Below are positions 45,523 to 54,328 of a DNA stretch of 64,000 bases, one piece after another. Origin of the DNA: an uncultured Granulosicoccaceae bacterium (GTDB lineage: Bacteria; Pseudomonadota; Gammaproteobacteria; Granulosicoccales; Granulosicoccaceae); the NCBI GenBank assembly GCA_938035525.1, contig CALHOI010000041.1:1-64000 (forward strand), read 5' to 3'. Every line of letters starts with the position of its first letter. Position 1 is the stretch's first letter. Position numbers and translations under genes: made by a program. The notes under the pieces were generated by a model, which was not told the origin of the DNA, ran no database searches, and saw nothing but the letters and a program-made list of their open reading frames with translations.

Positions 45523-47126
45523 TAACCCTCTCGTGTCACTCGGAGTACTTCTTCCAGTGAGGTTCTGCCTTCCAGTACCAAACGAGCGCCGTCGTCCTGA
45601 ATGCCAGGATGCTTACTGCGCGCGTGATTTTCAAGATCGTGTTCAGATTGACCGTCGTGAATCATGGTACGCATGGCTTCATCAACTTCAACAACCTCAT
45701 AGATACCGGTTCGGCCGGTGTAGCCCGTGTGATTACATCGATCACAGCCATGTGCTGTGTGTACGTTGGTCGCCTGACTCACTGTTGCTCGTAAGGTTTT
45801 AAGTTCGGCGTGTGTCGGTGTGATTTTGCGTTTGCAGTCTTCACACAAGACGCGCACCAGTCGTTGAGCAACCAGCGCCACTAACGACGATGCTAATAGA
45901 AAAGGCTCGATACCCATGTCGCGCAGTCGGGTTACCGCGCCTACTGCTGTGTTGGTGTGCAAGGTTGATAACACCAAGTGACCGGTGAGTGATGCTTGCA
46001 CGGCAATATCAGCGGTTTCAACATCACGTATCTCACCGACCATCACGATATCGGGATCCTGACGCAAAATGGCGCGCAGTCCACGGGCAAAATCCAGATC
46101 AACTTTATTGTTGACTTGAGTCTGGCCAATGCCATCGAGGTAATATTCGATTGGGTCTTCGACCGTGAGGATTGAATACTTTGACGTGTTTAGTCGAGAC
46201 AGCGCGGCATACAACGTTGTGGTTTTACCAGAGCCGGTTGGGCCGGTCACCAGAATAATGCCGTGTGATAAGGACAATGCCCGGGTTAAGCTGGCATGCG
46301 CTACTTCTGGCATACCCAAGTGTTCAAGGTCGAGTCTGCCGGCTTGTTTGTCTAATAAACGCAGGACCACTCGTTCGCCATGACCTGAAGGCAGGGTAGA
46401 GACCCGCACGTCAACAGGGCGCCCGGCAACCCGCAACGATATACGTCCATCCTGGGGTAGTCGGCGCTCGGCAATATCGAGCTTGGCCATGACTTTTAAT
46501 CGGGAAATAATCAGCGGCGCAATTTCACGTGGTGGGTCGAGCATTTTCTGCATAACGCCATCGACTCGATAGCGAACAGCCAGTCGTTTTTCGAACGGCT
46601 CAATGTGTACGTCCGATGCCTGTGAGCGCACCGCCTCTGTCAGCATGGCGTTGATCAAGCGGATGACCGGTGCATCGTCTGTTGATTCAAGAAGGTCTTC
46701 AGGCTCTGGCAATGATTCAGCCAGCGCGTTCAGGTCAAGATCGTCACCAAAGTCATCCATAATATCGATAGCTTGCCCGGTTTCACCCTCGTAGTGTCGT
46801 GTGAGTCGGGCATCGAAGTCGTCGCTGCTGATCGGCTCCATGCTCATGACCTGACCAGATTTGCTGGCTTTACGACGTGTTTCGGCTAAAGCCATCATTG
46901 AAACGCCAGGTTTGTGGACAAGCTTTAGTTGGCCATCGACGGTTTCAAGCAGCACACCGTGTCGCTTGGCAAAGGTGTAGGGCAGATCGACTGGAGGGCG
47001 CTGAGCAGCAGCGCCTAGCGGTGTTGATAACGGTTGTGTGTTATCACCAGCATCGTTCTCATCGTTGGCTGCACCCGAGTCATCGGGGTCGCCAACATCT
47101 ATAAAATCTGCAGGTGAAACAACCAT
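45522..47126 (-). CDS. gspE: Type II secretion ATPase GspE
   Basis: 534 residues. The N-terminal 150 residues are an acidic, variable N1E region that in the family binds GspL. The catalytic part has Walker A GPTGSGKTT (295-303), Asp box TVEDPIEYYL, Walker B PDIVMVGEIRD (359-368), His box TGHLVLSTLHTN, and a zinc site formed by C428, C431, C461 and C464 (the tetracysteine typical of GspE/PilB). It powers pseudopilus assembly. It ends one base into gspF and starts 6 bases after gspD. Confidence 0.97.
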   Translation of the reverse strand: MVVSPADFIDVGDPDDSGAANDENDAGDNTQPLSTPLGAAAQRPPVDLPYTFAKRHGVLLETVDGQLKLVHKPGVSMMALAETRRKASKSGQVMSMEPISSDDFDARLTRHYEGETGQAIDIMDDFGDDLDLNALAESLPEPEDLLESTDDAPVIRLINAMLTEAVRSQASDVHIEPFEKRLAVRYRVDGVMQKMLDPPREIAPLIISRLKVMAKLDIAERRLPQDGRISLRVAGRPVDVRVSTLPSGHGERVVLRLLDKQAGRLDLEHLGMPEVAHASLTRALSLSHGIILVTGPTGSGKTTTLYAALSRLNTSKYSILTVEDPIEYYLDGIGQTQVNNKVDLDFARGLRAILRQDPDIVMVGEIRDVETADIAVQASLTGHLVLSTLHTNTAVGAVTRLRDMGIEPFLLASSLVALVAQRLVRVLCEDCKRKITPTHAELKTLRATVSQATNVHTAHGCDRCNHTGYTGRTGIYEVVEVDEAMRTMIHDGQSEHDLENHARSKHPGIQDDGARLVLEGRTSLEEVLRVTREG

Positions 47127-47132
47127 TTTGCT

Positions 47133-49319
47133 CTATTCAATCTTTGTATCAAAAGGCCCAATCGCATCTTTCGCGCCAGCTTGGCGCTTCAGGGTGTCAA
47201 TTTGTGGCAATTTAGTGCCGACTTTGAGCTCCTTCGAACCCAAATCGGTGGTTGGTACTATGGTGTTTAACGCACCGTCGACATTATTTACGCGTTTACC
47301 TTCAAAGAAAAGGTGCAGATCAGGTAATTTTGGCGCTTTTCGGTCTTCTAATTCGTCATTTGCAAACAGACCGAGTTGTGCAGTACGCAGGTCGTCGTAT
47401 TTATTGCGGCTGTAGTAATCGGCCGTTTCAACGTCACGCAAAATGGTTGGGTGCATGAATACCATCAGGTTTCTTTTGCTGTTGGTGCTGGTCCGGTAAC
47501 GGAACAAGCTGCCCAGCAGCGGAATATCACCAAGTAAAGGCACCTTGTCGTGCGTGTCGCTGATTTTGTCATCGATCAGGCCGCCGAGCACCAGGGTTTG
47601 ACCATCTTCCACCATGACGGTGGTTTTTATCGAGCGTTTGTTGGTGGTGATATCGGACGCACCGGTAACCGACGTGCTGCTGACATCAGATACTTCTTGC
47701 TCGATGTCCATTTTAATGTTGTTGCCTTCATTGATTTGCGGCTTGACCTTCAGGCTGATGCCGATGTCCTGACGCTCAATGGTTTGGAACGGATTATTGT
47801 TGGATGCTGATAGCTGTGTGCCCGTCACAAACGGTACGTTTTGACCAACAACGATCTCGGCTTCCTGGTTGTCCATGGTAACCAGCGTTGGCGTGGACAG
47901 AATGTTGTTGTCAGAATCTGAGGCGATGGCAGAGAGCAGAAAACCGAAGTCAATGCCACCGTTGCCGAATCGGCCCAGAGCCAATGACAAACCGTTACTC
48001 AAAGTTGCGCCAGTACCACTGATAGCGCCTGCAGCCGTTCCCACCAAAGCTTGTGTAGCACCGCCAAGGTTGGTGTATGCAACCGGGCGGTTGCCATTGG
48101 AACCGTCGACAGCAAAGTTAACACCCAGCTGAGCGCTGTTGTTTTCAGATAGCTCGGCAATTATGGCTTCAACCAATACTTGTGCACGGCGAATATCGAG
48201 CTGTTCGATAACGGCCAGGATGCTGCGCATTTCGTCGGGTGGTGCAGTAATGATCAGCGCGTTGGTGTCTTCGTCGGCCTGAATATCAACGTTCGGACGA
48301 TCGCTATCCTGGTTGCTGGTGTTGCGAATAATGGAAGCCGTTGGTGCTTGCTGGACTACAACACCATTAGCGTTAACAGTTGGCGCCGCCGCTGTTGGGG
48401 TTGCACTCTGTGCAGCGGCACCACCGTCATCAGAGCTTGAGCTGGTCCCGATTTTGGCCTGACCGGCTGATACACCCGTTAATATGGCGAGTAAATCGAC
48501 TGCATTGGCAAAGCGCAAATACACCACTCGGGTGTTACCACCAGACTCTACCGGCGTGTCCAGGTTGGCAATCAGCCCGCGCATACGAACACGCGCTGGT
48601 TGGTCACCACTAAGCAAAATACTGTTGGTACGCTCGTCAGCGGCAAAACGCACAGCACCCGGGGAGCTTGCTCCCTGACCGGCACGTGATTGCAGTGACC
48701 CTAATATTCGAATAACTTCACTGGCTGACGCGTGTCGCAGGCGAATCACTTCGACTTCTTCGTTATCAGGGCGATCGATACCTTGAATAATGGATATCAG
48801 GCGCTGAATGTTGCTGCCACGATCAGTCACGATTAACGTGTTGGTTGCAGCGTAAGCAGCCAGGTGACCCTGTTGCGGCACCAGTGGACGAAGTATTGGC
48901 ACCAACTGCGCAGCCGGTACGTTTTCAACTTTTATAACCTGAGTCACCAGCTGGTCGCTAACAGTACCGTCGTAGGCAGGCACTGGGCCCTGTTTAGCGT
49001 TAACGTCGGGGACGATTTTTATCAGATCTTTGCCGGGCACCGCCGAATAGCCGTGAACCTGCAGAACAGACAAAAAGGTTTCGTACAGCTCATCAGCGTT
49101 AAGTGGCTTGGCTGAAATAACAGTTACGCGTGCCTTAACCCGTGGGTCAACCACGAAGTTTCTCCCGGACTGGCGCGACACTGTTTGAATAAGCGAGTGA
49201 ATATCCGCATTCTTCAAATTCAGCGTGAAAGTATCTTCCTGCGCACGCAGCGGTCCGCTGAAAAGCAGGGCCATGCCCAGCAGTGCGAAGAGTATGTTTA
49301 TGCTTAGCCTGTTATTCAT
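47133..49319 (-). CDS. gspD: Type II secretion outer-membrane secretin GspD
   Basis: 728 residues. A signal peptide ends at SGPLRAQ (about 27). N0 domain 30-105 (FTLNLKNADIHSLIQTVSRQ), then N1-N3 repeats (about 125-385) with a Ser/Gly-rich insert near 295-340. The secretin beta-barrel domain follows, with VPFVTG and the VPLLGDIPLLGSLFR signature, and an S-domain-like tail. It forms the outer-membrane channel of the type II system. Length is somewhat above the E. coli protein (about 650) because of the inserts. Confidence 0.96.
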   Translation of the reverse strand: MNNRLSINILFALLGMALLFSGPLRAQEDTFTLNLKNADIHSLIQTVSRQSGRNFVVDPRVKARVTVISAKPLNADELYETFLSVLQVHGYSAVPGKDLIKIVPDVNAKQGPVPAYDGTVSDQLVTQVIKVENVPAAQLVPILRPLVPQQGHLAAYAATNTLIVTDRGSNIQRLISIIQGIDRPDNEEVEVIRLRHASASEVIRILGSLQSRAGQGASSPGAVRFAADERTNSILLSGDQPARVRMRGLIANLDTPVESGGNTRVVYLRFANAVDLLAILTGVSAGQAKIGTSSSSDDGGAAAQSATPTAAAPTVNANGVVVQQAPTASIIRNTSNQDSDRPNVDIQADEDTNALIITAPPDEMRSILAVIEQLDIRRAQVLVEAIIAELSENNSAQLGVNFAVDGSNGNRPVAYTNLGGATQALVGTAAGAISGTGATLSNGLSLALGRFGNGGIDFGFLLSAIASDSDNNILSTPTLVTMDNQEAEIVVGQNVPFVTGTQLSASNNNPFQTIERQDIGISLKVKPQINEGNNIKMDIEQEVSDVSSTSVTGASDITTNKRSIKTTVMVEDGQTLVLGGLIDDKISDTHDKVPLLGDIPLLGSLFRYRTSTNSKRNLMVFMHPTILRDVETADYYSRNKYDDLRTAQLGLFANDELEDRKAPKLPDLHLFFEGKRVNNVDGALNTIVPTTDLGSKELKVGTKLPQIDTLKRQAGAKDAIGPFDTKIE

Positions 49320-49377
49320 AGTTTTTGAGCAAGTTCACCTTGATTAAAGTGTAGCTCGTTAATTTGCAAAACGCGGT

Positions 49378-50304
49378 TTATTGCGCAAGTGAAATCGACA
49401 ATGGAATCTCTGCACCATCGCGCAGTACAGTCACTTCAAGTGCTTGTGCCTTAACCGCGTTTCTTAACGCGCGTATGCCTTGTTTTTGAGAGTTAAGTTG
49501 GATGTTGTTAACTTTCGTTATAACGTCCCCGGCAACAATGCCCTGAGCTTCTAAAATTTCAGGATTTTGCTTTGGGGTAATTCGGTAGCCTACTAATTTG
49601 CCGTTCTCTTGATACGGCTCGGCAGCCACAATGCGACCCAGCATAGATGGGTTACGTGCCAGGGTATCGCGCAGTGCGCCTGGTGTTGTCGGTAGCTCGA
49701 TGGGCGCATCGTTCGCACTACCCGAAGCGCCATTGCTGGCCTGACCTTGCGTGCTGGCAGCCTGTGCTTGTTGCACCGGACGCATGGCGATTGGCTGAGA
49801 GTCTTCAGGTAAATCAAGTCGCTCACGTTTGCCGCGATTATTCAGTATGACGTATTCTTTGTGGACTTCTTCGAGTGTGACCTCACCCGTGACTTTATCG
49901 CCAATGCCGTAAGCGGATTGGTCATCAGAGCCAGCACTGATGATTGCAATGGCTTTTTCGGCCGGGCTGTAGGCAAAAACACCCGACAGTGAAAGCTGTA
50001 GGCTGGTTTTTTTAACCGGCTCTTCTTTCTTCTCGGCAACAACCTCTTTGGTGTTTTTGGATGCGTCGCCAAACAAATGCAAACCGGCCGTAATGGATGC
50101 AAGCTGCATAGGATCAACGTTTTGCGCAGCAGTCTGGTTAGGCACAACGGCCGCACTCGGAAACGCCATTGCCGGTGCAGGCAAGAGTTTCAAACTCAAT
50201 ACTGCCAAAGCCCATCCGAGTGCGATAACCAACAAAGTGTTTACCCAGCGGGGTAGCCTTGATGGCTTGTCAGCATATTGTGTCGCGTTTGTGGTCGGAC
50301 TCAT
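49378..50304 (-). CDS. gspC: Type II secretion protein GspC
   Basis: 308 residues. A single transmembrane helix (about 20-42) follows a short cytoplasmic tail. The HR domain spans about 98-160 (LSLSGVFAYSPAEKAIAIIS, the YGIGDKV motif). After a Gln/Ala/Ser-rich linker comes a PDZ domain (about 225-308, YRITPKQNPEILEAQGIVAGDVITKVN). GspC links the inner platform to the GspD secretin and helps select substrates. It is the first gene of the gspCDEF run. Confidence 0.94.
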   Translation of the reverse strand: MSPTTNATQYADKPSRLPRWVNTLLVIALGWALAVLSLKLLPAPAMAFPSAAVVPNQTAAQNVDPMQLASITAGLHLFGDASKNTKEVVAEKKEEPVKKTSLQLSLSGVFAYSPAEKAIAIISAGSDDQSAYGIGDKVTGEVTLEEVHKEYVILNNRGKRERLDLPEDSQPIAMRPVQQAQAASTQGQASNGASGSANDAPIELPTTPGALRDTLARNPSMLGRIVAAEPYQENGKLVGYRITPKQNPEILEAQGIVAGDVITKVNNIQLNSQKQGIRALRNAVKAQALEVTVLRDGAEIPLSISLAQ

Positions 50305-50631
50305 GTCGTTTTACCTTCGTGTCTTTTAAGCAGGATTTAATCAGCTTTGCGGTTGATGCCCCTATTGACGCGTTGACCAGACGGCGCTCGGCCGAGTAGT
50401 TTCCTGCACTAATAGAGGCTGAGTCAACGGTTCAATATTGACGCCAGTTGCGCTCATTCGAGTGTCTCGAAGAGGAGAAGTTCGTGAAAGCGTGATCGAC
50501 GCTTTATTAATAGCGTCCCATGGTCGTGCAACGGTAATCGAACTGACCAGTATAGAGGGTTACTTTTTGTACAACTAGTCGTTTTCTAGCGAAGATTTGA
50601 TGAAAAAACGTTTACAAACTGCCCCAGTTGA
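50305..50631. other. Non-coding stretch upstream of gspC
   Basis: About 330 bases that should hold the gspC promoter (minus strand). I see no strong -10/-35 pair and no RNA gene. Short open frames such as VIDALLIASHGRATVIELTS (about 28 codons on the plus strand) lack support. Confidence 0.5.
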
Positions 50632-50814
50632 GTGGGGATGGGGCAATCAAGCGCCCTGAGAGCGCACAACCATGCGGGTGGCAGGGGGCGTAAGTTGTTG
50701 AAGCCCAGCGAACTGGAGCAGTTTAAAACGTTTAAGCAGGCAGAAACGCTGAGCTTGTGCAATTTATTGCAGAATGGAAAACAACTGTTGGCGGCTAATG
50801 TGGCGGTCAATTAA
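50632..50814 (+). CDS. Possible 60-residue small protein
   Basis: A stop-bounded frame with protein-like composition in its second half (KPSELEQFKTFKQAETLSLC, NLLQNGKQLLAAN). The start could be the GTG at 50632 or the ATG at 50638; neither has a good ribosome site. It lies between gspC and the HU-like gene, in otherwise empty DNA. No family recognised; it may be spurious. Confidence 0.3.
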   Translation: MGMGQSSALRAHNHAGGRGRKLLKPSELEQFKTFKQAETLSLCNLLQNGKQLLAANVAVN

Positions 50815-50838
50815 TTGACAAATAGTGCCTTTTTGGGG

Positions 50839-50878
50839 CTCCAGGGCCGACAAGTCTGAAAGCTCGTCGGCCCTGGAG
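50839..50878. terminator. Strong 13-bp hairpin downstream of the HU-like gene
   Basis: CTCCAGGGCCGAC and GTCGGCCCTGGAG pair perfectly over 13 bp around a 14-base loop. It lies 25 bases beyond the HU-like stop and 25 bases after the possible 60-residue ORF. There is no T-tract on either strand, so it may act as a transcript-end stabiliser or a non-canonical bidirectional terminator. Confidence 0.6.
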
Positions 50879-50902
50879 TTAAGACTCGGGATCGTCAGGC
50901 GA

Positions 50903-51268
50903 TCACACCATGTCTTTCAGACCTTTCAAAGGCAGTACCTTAACCACTTTACGTGCTGGCTTGGCTTTGAAAATGGTTTCTTCTTTCGTGAATGGGTTGA
51001 TACCCTTGCGAGCCTTTGTAGCAGGCTTCTTGATAACACGAATTTTCATCAAGCCGGGGATGCTGAACATGCCAGGACCACGAGGCTTGAGGTTGTCTTG
51101 GATGATGCCTTCAAGTGCTTCGAACACTGACGCAACTTCTTTGCGACTGAGTTCGGTGGTGTCGGCAATTGAAGACAGGATTTCCGACTTAGTCGGTGGC
51201 TTCTTTACCGCGGCCGATGCTTTTTTCTTGCTGGCCTTTTTCTTGGTGGCTTTCTTTTTCGCCGCCAT
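50903..51268 (-). CDS. HU/IHF-family DNA-binding protein with lysine-rich N-terminal tail
   Basis: 121 residues against about 90 for ordinary HU. The first 24 residues, MAAKKKATKKKASKKKASAA, are a histone-H1-like Lys/Ala repeat. The HU core begins at about residue 25: TKSEILSSIADTTELSRKEVASVFEALEGII, then the beta-arm region, which departs from consensus (GPGMFSIPGLMKIRVIKKPA, and ARKGINPFTKE standing for the GRNPQTGE arm motif). It would bind and bend DNA in the nucleoid. The long AT-rich upstream region suggests complex control. Confidence 0.9.
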   Translation of the reverse strand: MAAKKKATKKKASKKKASAAVKKPPTKSEILSSIADTTELSRKEVASVFEALEGIIQDNLKPRGPGMFSIPGLMKIRVIKKPATKARKGINPFTKEETIFKAKPARKVVKVLPLKGLKDMV

Positions 51269-51622
51269 GTTGTATCCCTCGTAAGACTAACTGTTAACGG
51301 ATCAGATACAGTTAAAACAGCAAAGCTGTTAAAACTGCGTCAAGCATATGAATACTGTATACGTAGCGTATTGCTGTTTACACCGCCTATACAGTAAGCA
51401 GTTCAAGCGCGCGAAAGTTAACACACTTTTCTCGTATACGTACGCAGTTTATAGAACAAATTTGGTAAAAAACACTGTATTTACAGCAATTCGTAACAAC
51501 GACTAGCAAAAACAGCCTATTTTAAGGTGTTTTTGTAAAATATTTGTACAGTTAGCTGAGTGTTTTACAAGTTGGGTATTGCCGGGTTTTATGCACGTTA
51601 AAACCGGTTTTTGCGTTTCAGC
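51269..51622. other. AT-rich upstream region of the HU-like gene
   Basis: About 350 AT-rich bases between the HU-like start and the yggT stop. It contains an inverted repeat AACAGC-AAA-GCTGTT (51316-51330), a TTGACG -35-like box on the minus strand at 51343-51338 directly upstream of it, two copies of GTATACGTA (51357-51365 and 51434-51442), and several TACAGT/ACTGTA words. No ORF is supportable. It probably holds the HU promoter and operator. Confidence 0.5.
51316..51330 (-). promoter_or_regulatory. Inverted repeat in the HU-like gene promoter region
   Basis: AACAGC and GCTGTT flank AAA, about 50 bases upstream of the HU-like ATG and just downstream of a TTGACG hexamer on the coding strand. 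The position suits an operator or a 5' leader hairpin. Confidence 0.35.
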
Positions 51623-52225
51623 TTAGCGAATAAATGGTGCTATCAGTGATCCTGTTATAAGGATGCGCACAAAAAACAAAGCCAGTATGCCGATTAAAAT
51701 CGACAGATCAAAGCCACTTACCGGCGGAACATATTTTCTGATGGGGCGCAAAACAGGCTCAGTGATGCCACTAAGCAGATTGCGAATGGAGTCGGTATTG
51801 GGGTTTGGGAACCAACTGAGTATTGCCTGAATGATCATGGCATAGATAAAAACGTTGAATAGCAGGTGGATGACGTCCACAAAGGCCACAAAAACCAGCG
51901 TTCCATAAGAGAGTCTGTCGGCTAGTGGCGCCTTCCCGGCGACGAACAAATAGTCGGTTTGCAGTGCTTTTAGCAGCACCAGTTTTACCAGCAGCACTAA
52001 AAAAGCCAGCAGCAGGCTGGATGTGTCGTAGCCTTTGATGCTGGGGATGATTCGCCGTACCGGTTTTATAACCGGGTCGGTCACTTTGACAACAAACTGG
52101 GCCAGCGGGTTGTAGTAATCGGCGCGAAACAGCTGCATAACAAAACGCAACGCAAGCAGCATGGCGTACAGATTAAAAATTGTGCCGATAAGAAAACTTA
52201 ACGCGTCTAAAGCTGCACCGCCCAT
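51623..52225 (-). CDS. yggT: YggT-family membrane protein
   Basis: 200 residues with two YggT repeats, each a helix pair: residues about 5-95 (NLYAMLLALRFVMQLFRADYYNP, VTDPVIKPVRRIIPSIKGYD) and about 100-195 (NVFIYAMIIQAILSWFPNP, ITEPVLRPIRKYVPPVSGFD). The function is not established; related proteins affect osmotic tolerance and chloroplast thylakoid biogenesis. It follows proC after 57 bases, the usual yggS-proC-yggT order. Confidence 0.92.
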   Translation of the reverse strand: MGGAALDALSFLIGTIFNLYAMLLALRFVMQLFRADYYNPLAQFVVKVTDPVIKPVRRIIPSIKGYDTSSLLLAFLVLLVKLVLLKALQTDYLFVAGKAPLADRLSYGTLVFVAFVDVIHLLFNVFIYAMIIQAILSWFPNPNTDSIRNLLSGITEPVLRPIRKYVPPVSGFDLSILIGILALFFVRILITGSLIAPFIR

Positions 52226-52282
52226 TGTGAGTAACCCCGGTTAATCAGTCAAAATAAACAGGCGATATTGTAACGCGATCAA

Positions 52283-53098
52283 TCACGTAGCGCCGAATTC
52301 ATCACCAAGTTCGGCGGCTCTGTCGTGAGCAGCTTGCATGGCCTTGGCAATAGTGTTGGCGGTATTGTGCTGATCGAATGTGGCTAGCGCCGCCGCCGTA
52401 GTGCCTCCTTTTGAGGTCACGTTTTCTCGTAACACCTGTGGCGAGTGTTGCCCTTCACGGGCCATGCTTGCTGCACCAAACGCAGTTTCTATCGCAAAGT
52501 GAGTCGATAGTTCTTTGGGTAGTCCTAACGACTCTGCCGCTTTTGCCATGTGTTCGATCAGATAAAAGAAGTAGGCCGGTCCACTGCCCGACAGGGCAGT
52601 GATGGCGTCGAGTTGTTTTTCTGTCGTTACCCATGCTGATTTTCCGGCCGTGGACAACAGATTTTGCGCGCTGTCGCGATGCTGATCGGTGCAAGCCGGG
52701 CTGGCAAACAAGGCGGTTGCGCCCAGTCCCAATAAAGCCGGTGTATTAGGCATGCAGCGAATCACTGGTACCTCTGGCCCCAGCCACGCCTGCATGGCGT
52801 CACTGCGCACCCCGGCTGCAACCGAAATGACCAAAGATGGTTTTTTAGGGCCAAGTTCAGTGCAGACGGTTTCGACTACGTTTGGCTTGACAGCAATAAC
52901 GACCATCGCACCGTCATTAATGCTGCTAACGTTCTTGGCACTGCTAACGCCGTGCGCTTTTTTTATCGCCTCAACCGCGTCTGAATTAATGTCGACAACG
53001 GTGATGTTCGAACCATCGACACCGCTATTGATTAAACCGCCGATCAGGCTGCTGGCCATATTGCCAGCACCGATAAAGGTCCATTGCTGCAGTGCCAT
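52283..53098 (-). CDS. proC: Pyrroline-5-carboxylate reductase
   Basis: 271 residues. ProC performs the last step of proline synthesis, reducing pyrroline-5-carboxylate with NAD(P)H. N-terminal Rossmann motif: FIGAGNMASSLIGGLI. Middle: VIAVKPNVVETV and VIRCMPNTPALLGLGATAL. C-terminal signature: ALSGSGPAYFFYLIEHMAKA and ENVTSKGGTTAAAL. It starts 5 bases after the transaldolase stop, so it is in the same transcript. Confidence 0.96.
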   Translation of the reverse strand: MALQQWTFIGAGNMASSLIGGLINSGVDGSNITVVDINSDAVEAIKKAHGVSSAKNVSSINDGAMVVIAVKPNVVETVCTELGPKKPSLVISVAAGVRSDAMQAWLGPEVPVIRCMPNTPALLGLGATALFASPACTDQHRDSAQNLLSTAGKSAWVTTEKQLDAITALSGSGPAYFFYLIEHMAKAAESLGLPKELSTHFAIETAFGAASMAREGQHSPQVLRENVTSKGGTTAAALATFDQHNTANTIAKAMQAAHDRAAELGDEFGAT

Positions 53099-53103
53099 GT
53101 CTG

Positions 53104-54216
53104 TTAGCTCGCCAGCCGCTTGCGTTTTTCAGCAATCGATTTTAGTAATCGATCGAAGGCTTCGGCAAAGGATTCAATGCCTGCCGTTTCCAGAGCATCG
53201 GTGATGTTGTTAAGCAAGATACCCAGATCGTTTAGTTCGGACAGTTGCTGATACGCAACGTTGAGCCCGTTTGCCAATCTGGCCGTGCCGTCGCCGTGGT
53301 CGCGAAACGCATCCATGGTTTTGGGGGGCAGGGTGTTAACCGTTTCGGGGCCGATGAGTTCTTCTACGTAAAGTACATCGCTGTAGTCAGGGTTTTTGGT
53401 GCCGGTGCTTGCCCAAAGCAGACGTTGAGGTCTGGCGCCGGCTTCGCGTAGTTTGGCAAATTGATCACTGCCGAATAAATTAGCGAAATGCCCATAGGCG
53501 ACTTTGGCATTGGCTATAGCGATTTTGCCTTTGAGTGCTTTTGCTGCATCAGTGCCTTTGGCGTCGAGTGCTTTGTCGACCTCGGTGTCCACGCGGCTGA
53601 CAAAAAAGCTGGCCACCGATGCCATGTCGTCCACTTTATGCCCGGCGGCTACCCGACGCTCAAGACCCTTGATGTACGCATTGGCAATGGCCAAATAGCG
53701 TTGCACACTAAACAGCAGAGTCACATTAACGTTAACCCCTTGCGCGGTTAGCTCTTCAAAGGCTTTGACGCCAGCTTCTGTGCCGGGCACTTTGATCATC
53801 AGGTTGGGTCGATTAACACGCTTGTTTAAATCCAGCCCCATGGCCACTGTGCCATTTGCATCGTGTGCCAAATCCGGGGTCACTTCCAGGCTTACGTAAC
53901 CATCCACGGCGTTGGTTTGTTTGTATACATCGGCAAACGCATCGGCCGCGCCCTGAATATCCTCGATGGCCAGTTGATTGAACACTTCCAGATCGCTGAT
54001 GCTTGCATCGCCACCGATGGCAGCAATAGTGCTGTCGTATTCATCGCTTTTCGCTATGGCTTGCTCGAATATCGCAGGATTGGATGTCAGGCCCATCACC
54101 TGATCATTCTTGATCAGCGCTTGTAAGTCACCATTGAGTAAGCTGCGCTGGATGTAGTCGAGCCAGAGGCTCTGCCCAGCCGCGTAGGCGTCTACCATTG
54201 GATTGCTGTTAGCCAT
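53104..54216 (-). CDS. tal: Transaldolase
   Basis: 370 residues, longer than E. coli TalB (317) and like the type found in actinobacteria and some proteobacteria. It transfers dihydroxyacetone units in the pentose-phosphate pathway through a lysine Schiff base. Motifs: QSLWLDYIQRSLL, GLTSNPAIFEQAI near the start, YVSLEVTPDLAHDANGT, NLMIKVPGTEAGVKAFEEL (catalytic lysine), NVTLLFSVQRYLAI, and LLWASTGTKNPDYSD. AGGT precedes the ATG. It is inserted between yggS and proC, separated from proC by 5 bases. Confidence 0.95.
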   Translation of the reverse strand: MANSNPMVDAYAAGQSLWLDYIQRSLLNGDLQALIKNDQVMGLTSNPAIFEQAIAKSDEYDSTIAAIGGDASISDLEVFNQLAIEDIQGAADAFADVYKQTNAVDGYVSLEVTPDLAHDANGTVAMGLDLNKRVNRPNLMIKVPGTEAGVKAFEELTAQGVNVNVTLLFSVQRYLAIANAYIKGLERRVAAGHKVDDMASVASFFVSRVDTEVDKALDAKGTDAAKALKGKIAIANAKVAYGHFANLFGSDQFAKLREAGARPQRLLWASTGTKNPDYSDVLYVEELIGPETVNTLPPKTMDAFRDHGDGTARLANGLNVAYQQLSELNDLGILLNNITDALETAGIESFAEAFDRLLKSIAEKRKRLAS

Positions 54217-54328
54217 GATTTTACCTGTTGTTTTAGTTTATGAAGATGGTCGATAGTCTAGCATTTGCCGTTTGCGTGCCATTCGTCTGCAGCGCGCTTC
54301 ACGTCAGTTACTGCCAGTTGTCACGAAC

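Noticed and set aside
45278-45802. 174-residue plus-strand ORF opposite gspE/gspF
   Set aside because: Overlaps two certain genes and has no domain features.
52689-53204. 171-residue plus-strand ORF opposite proC
   Set aside because: Shadow of proC; composition is not protein-like.
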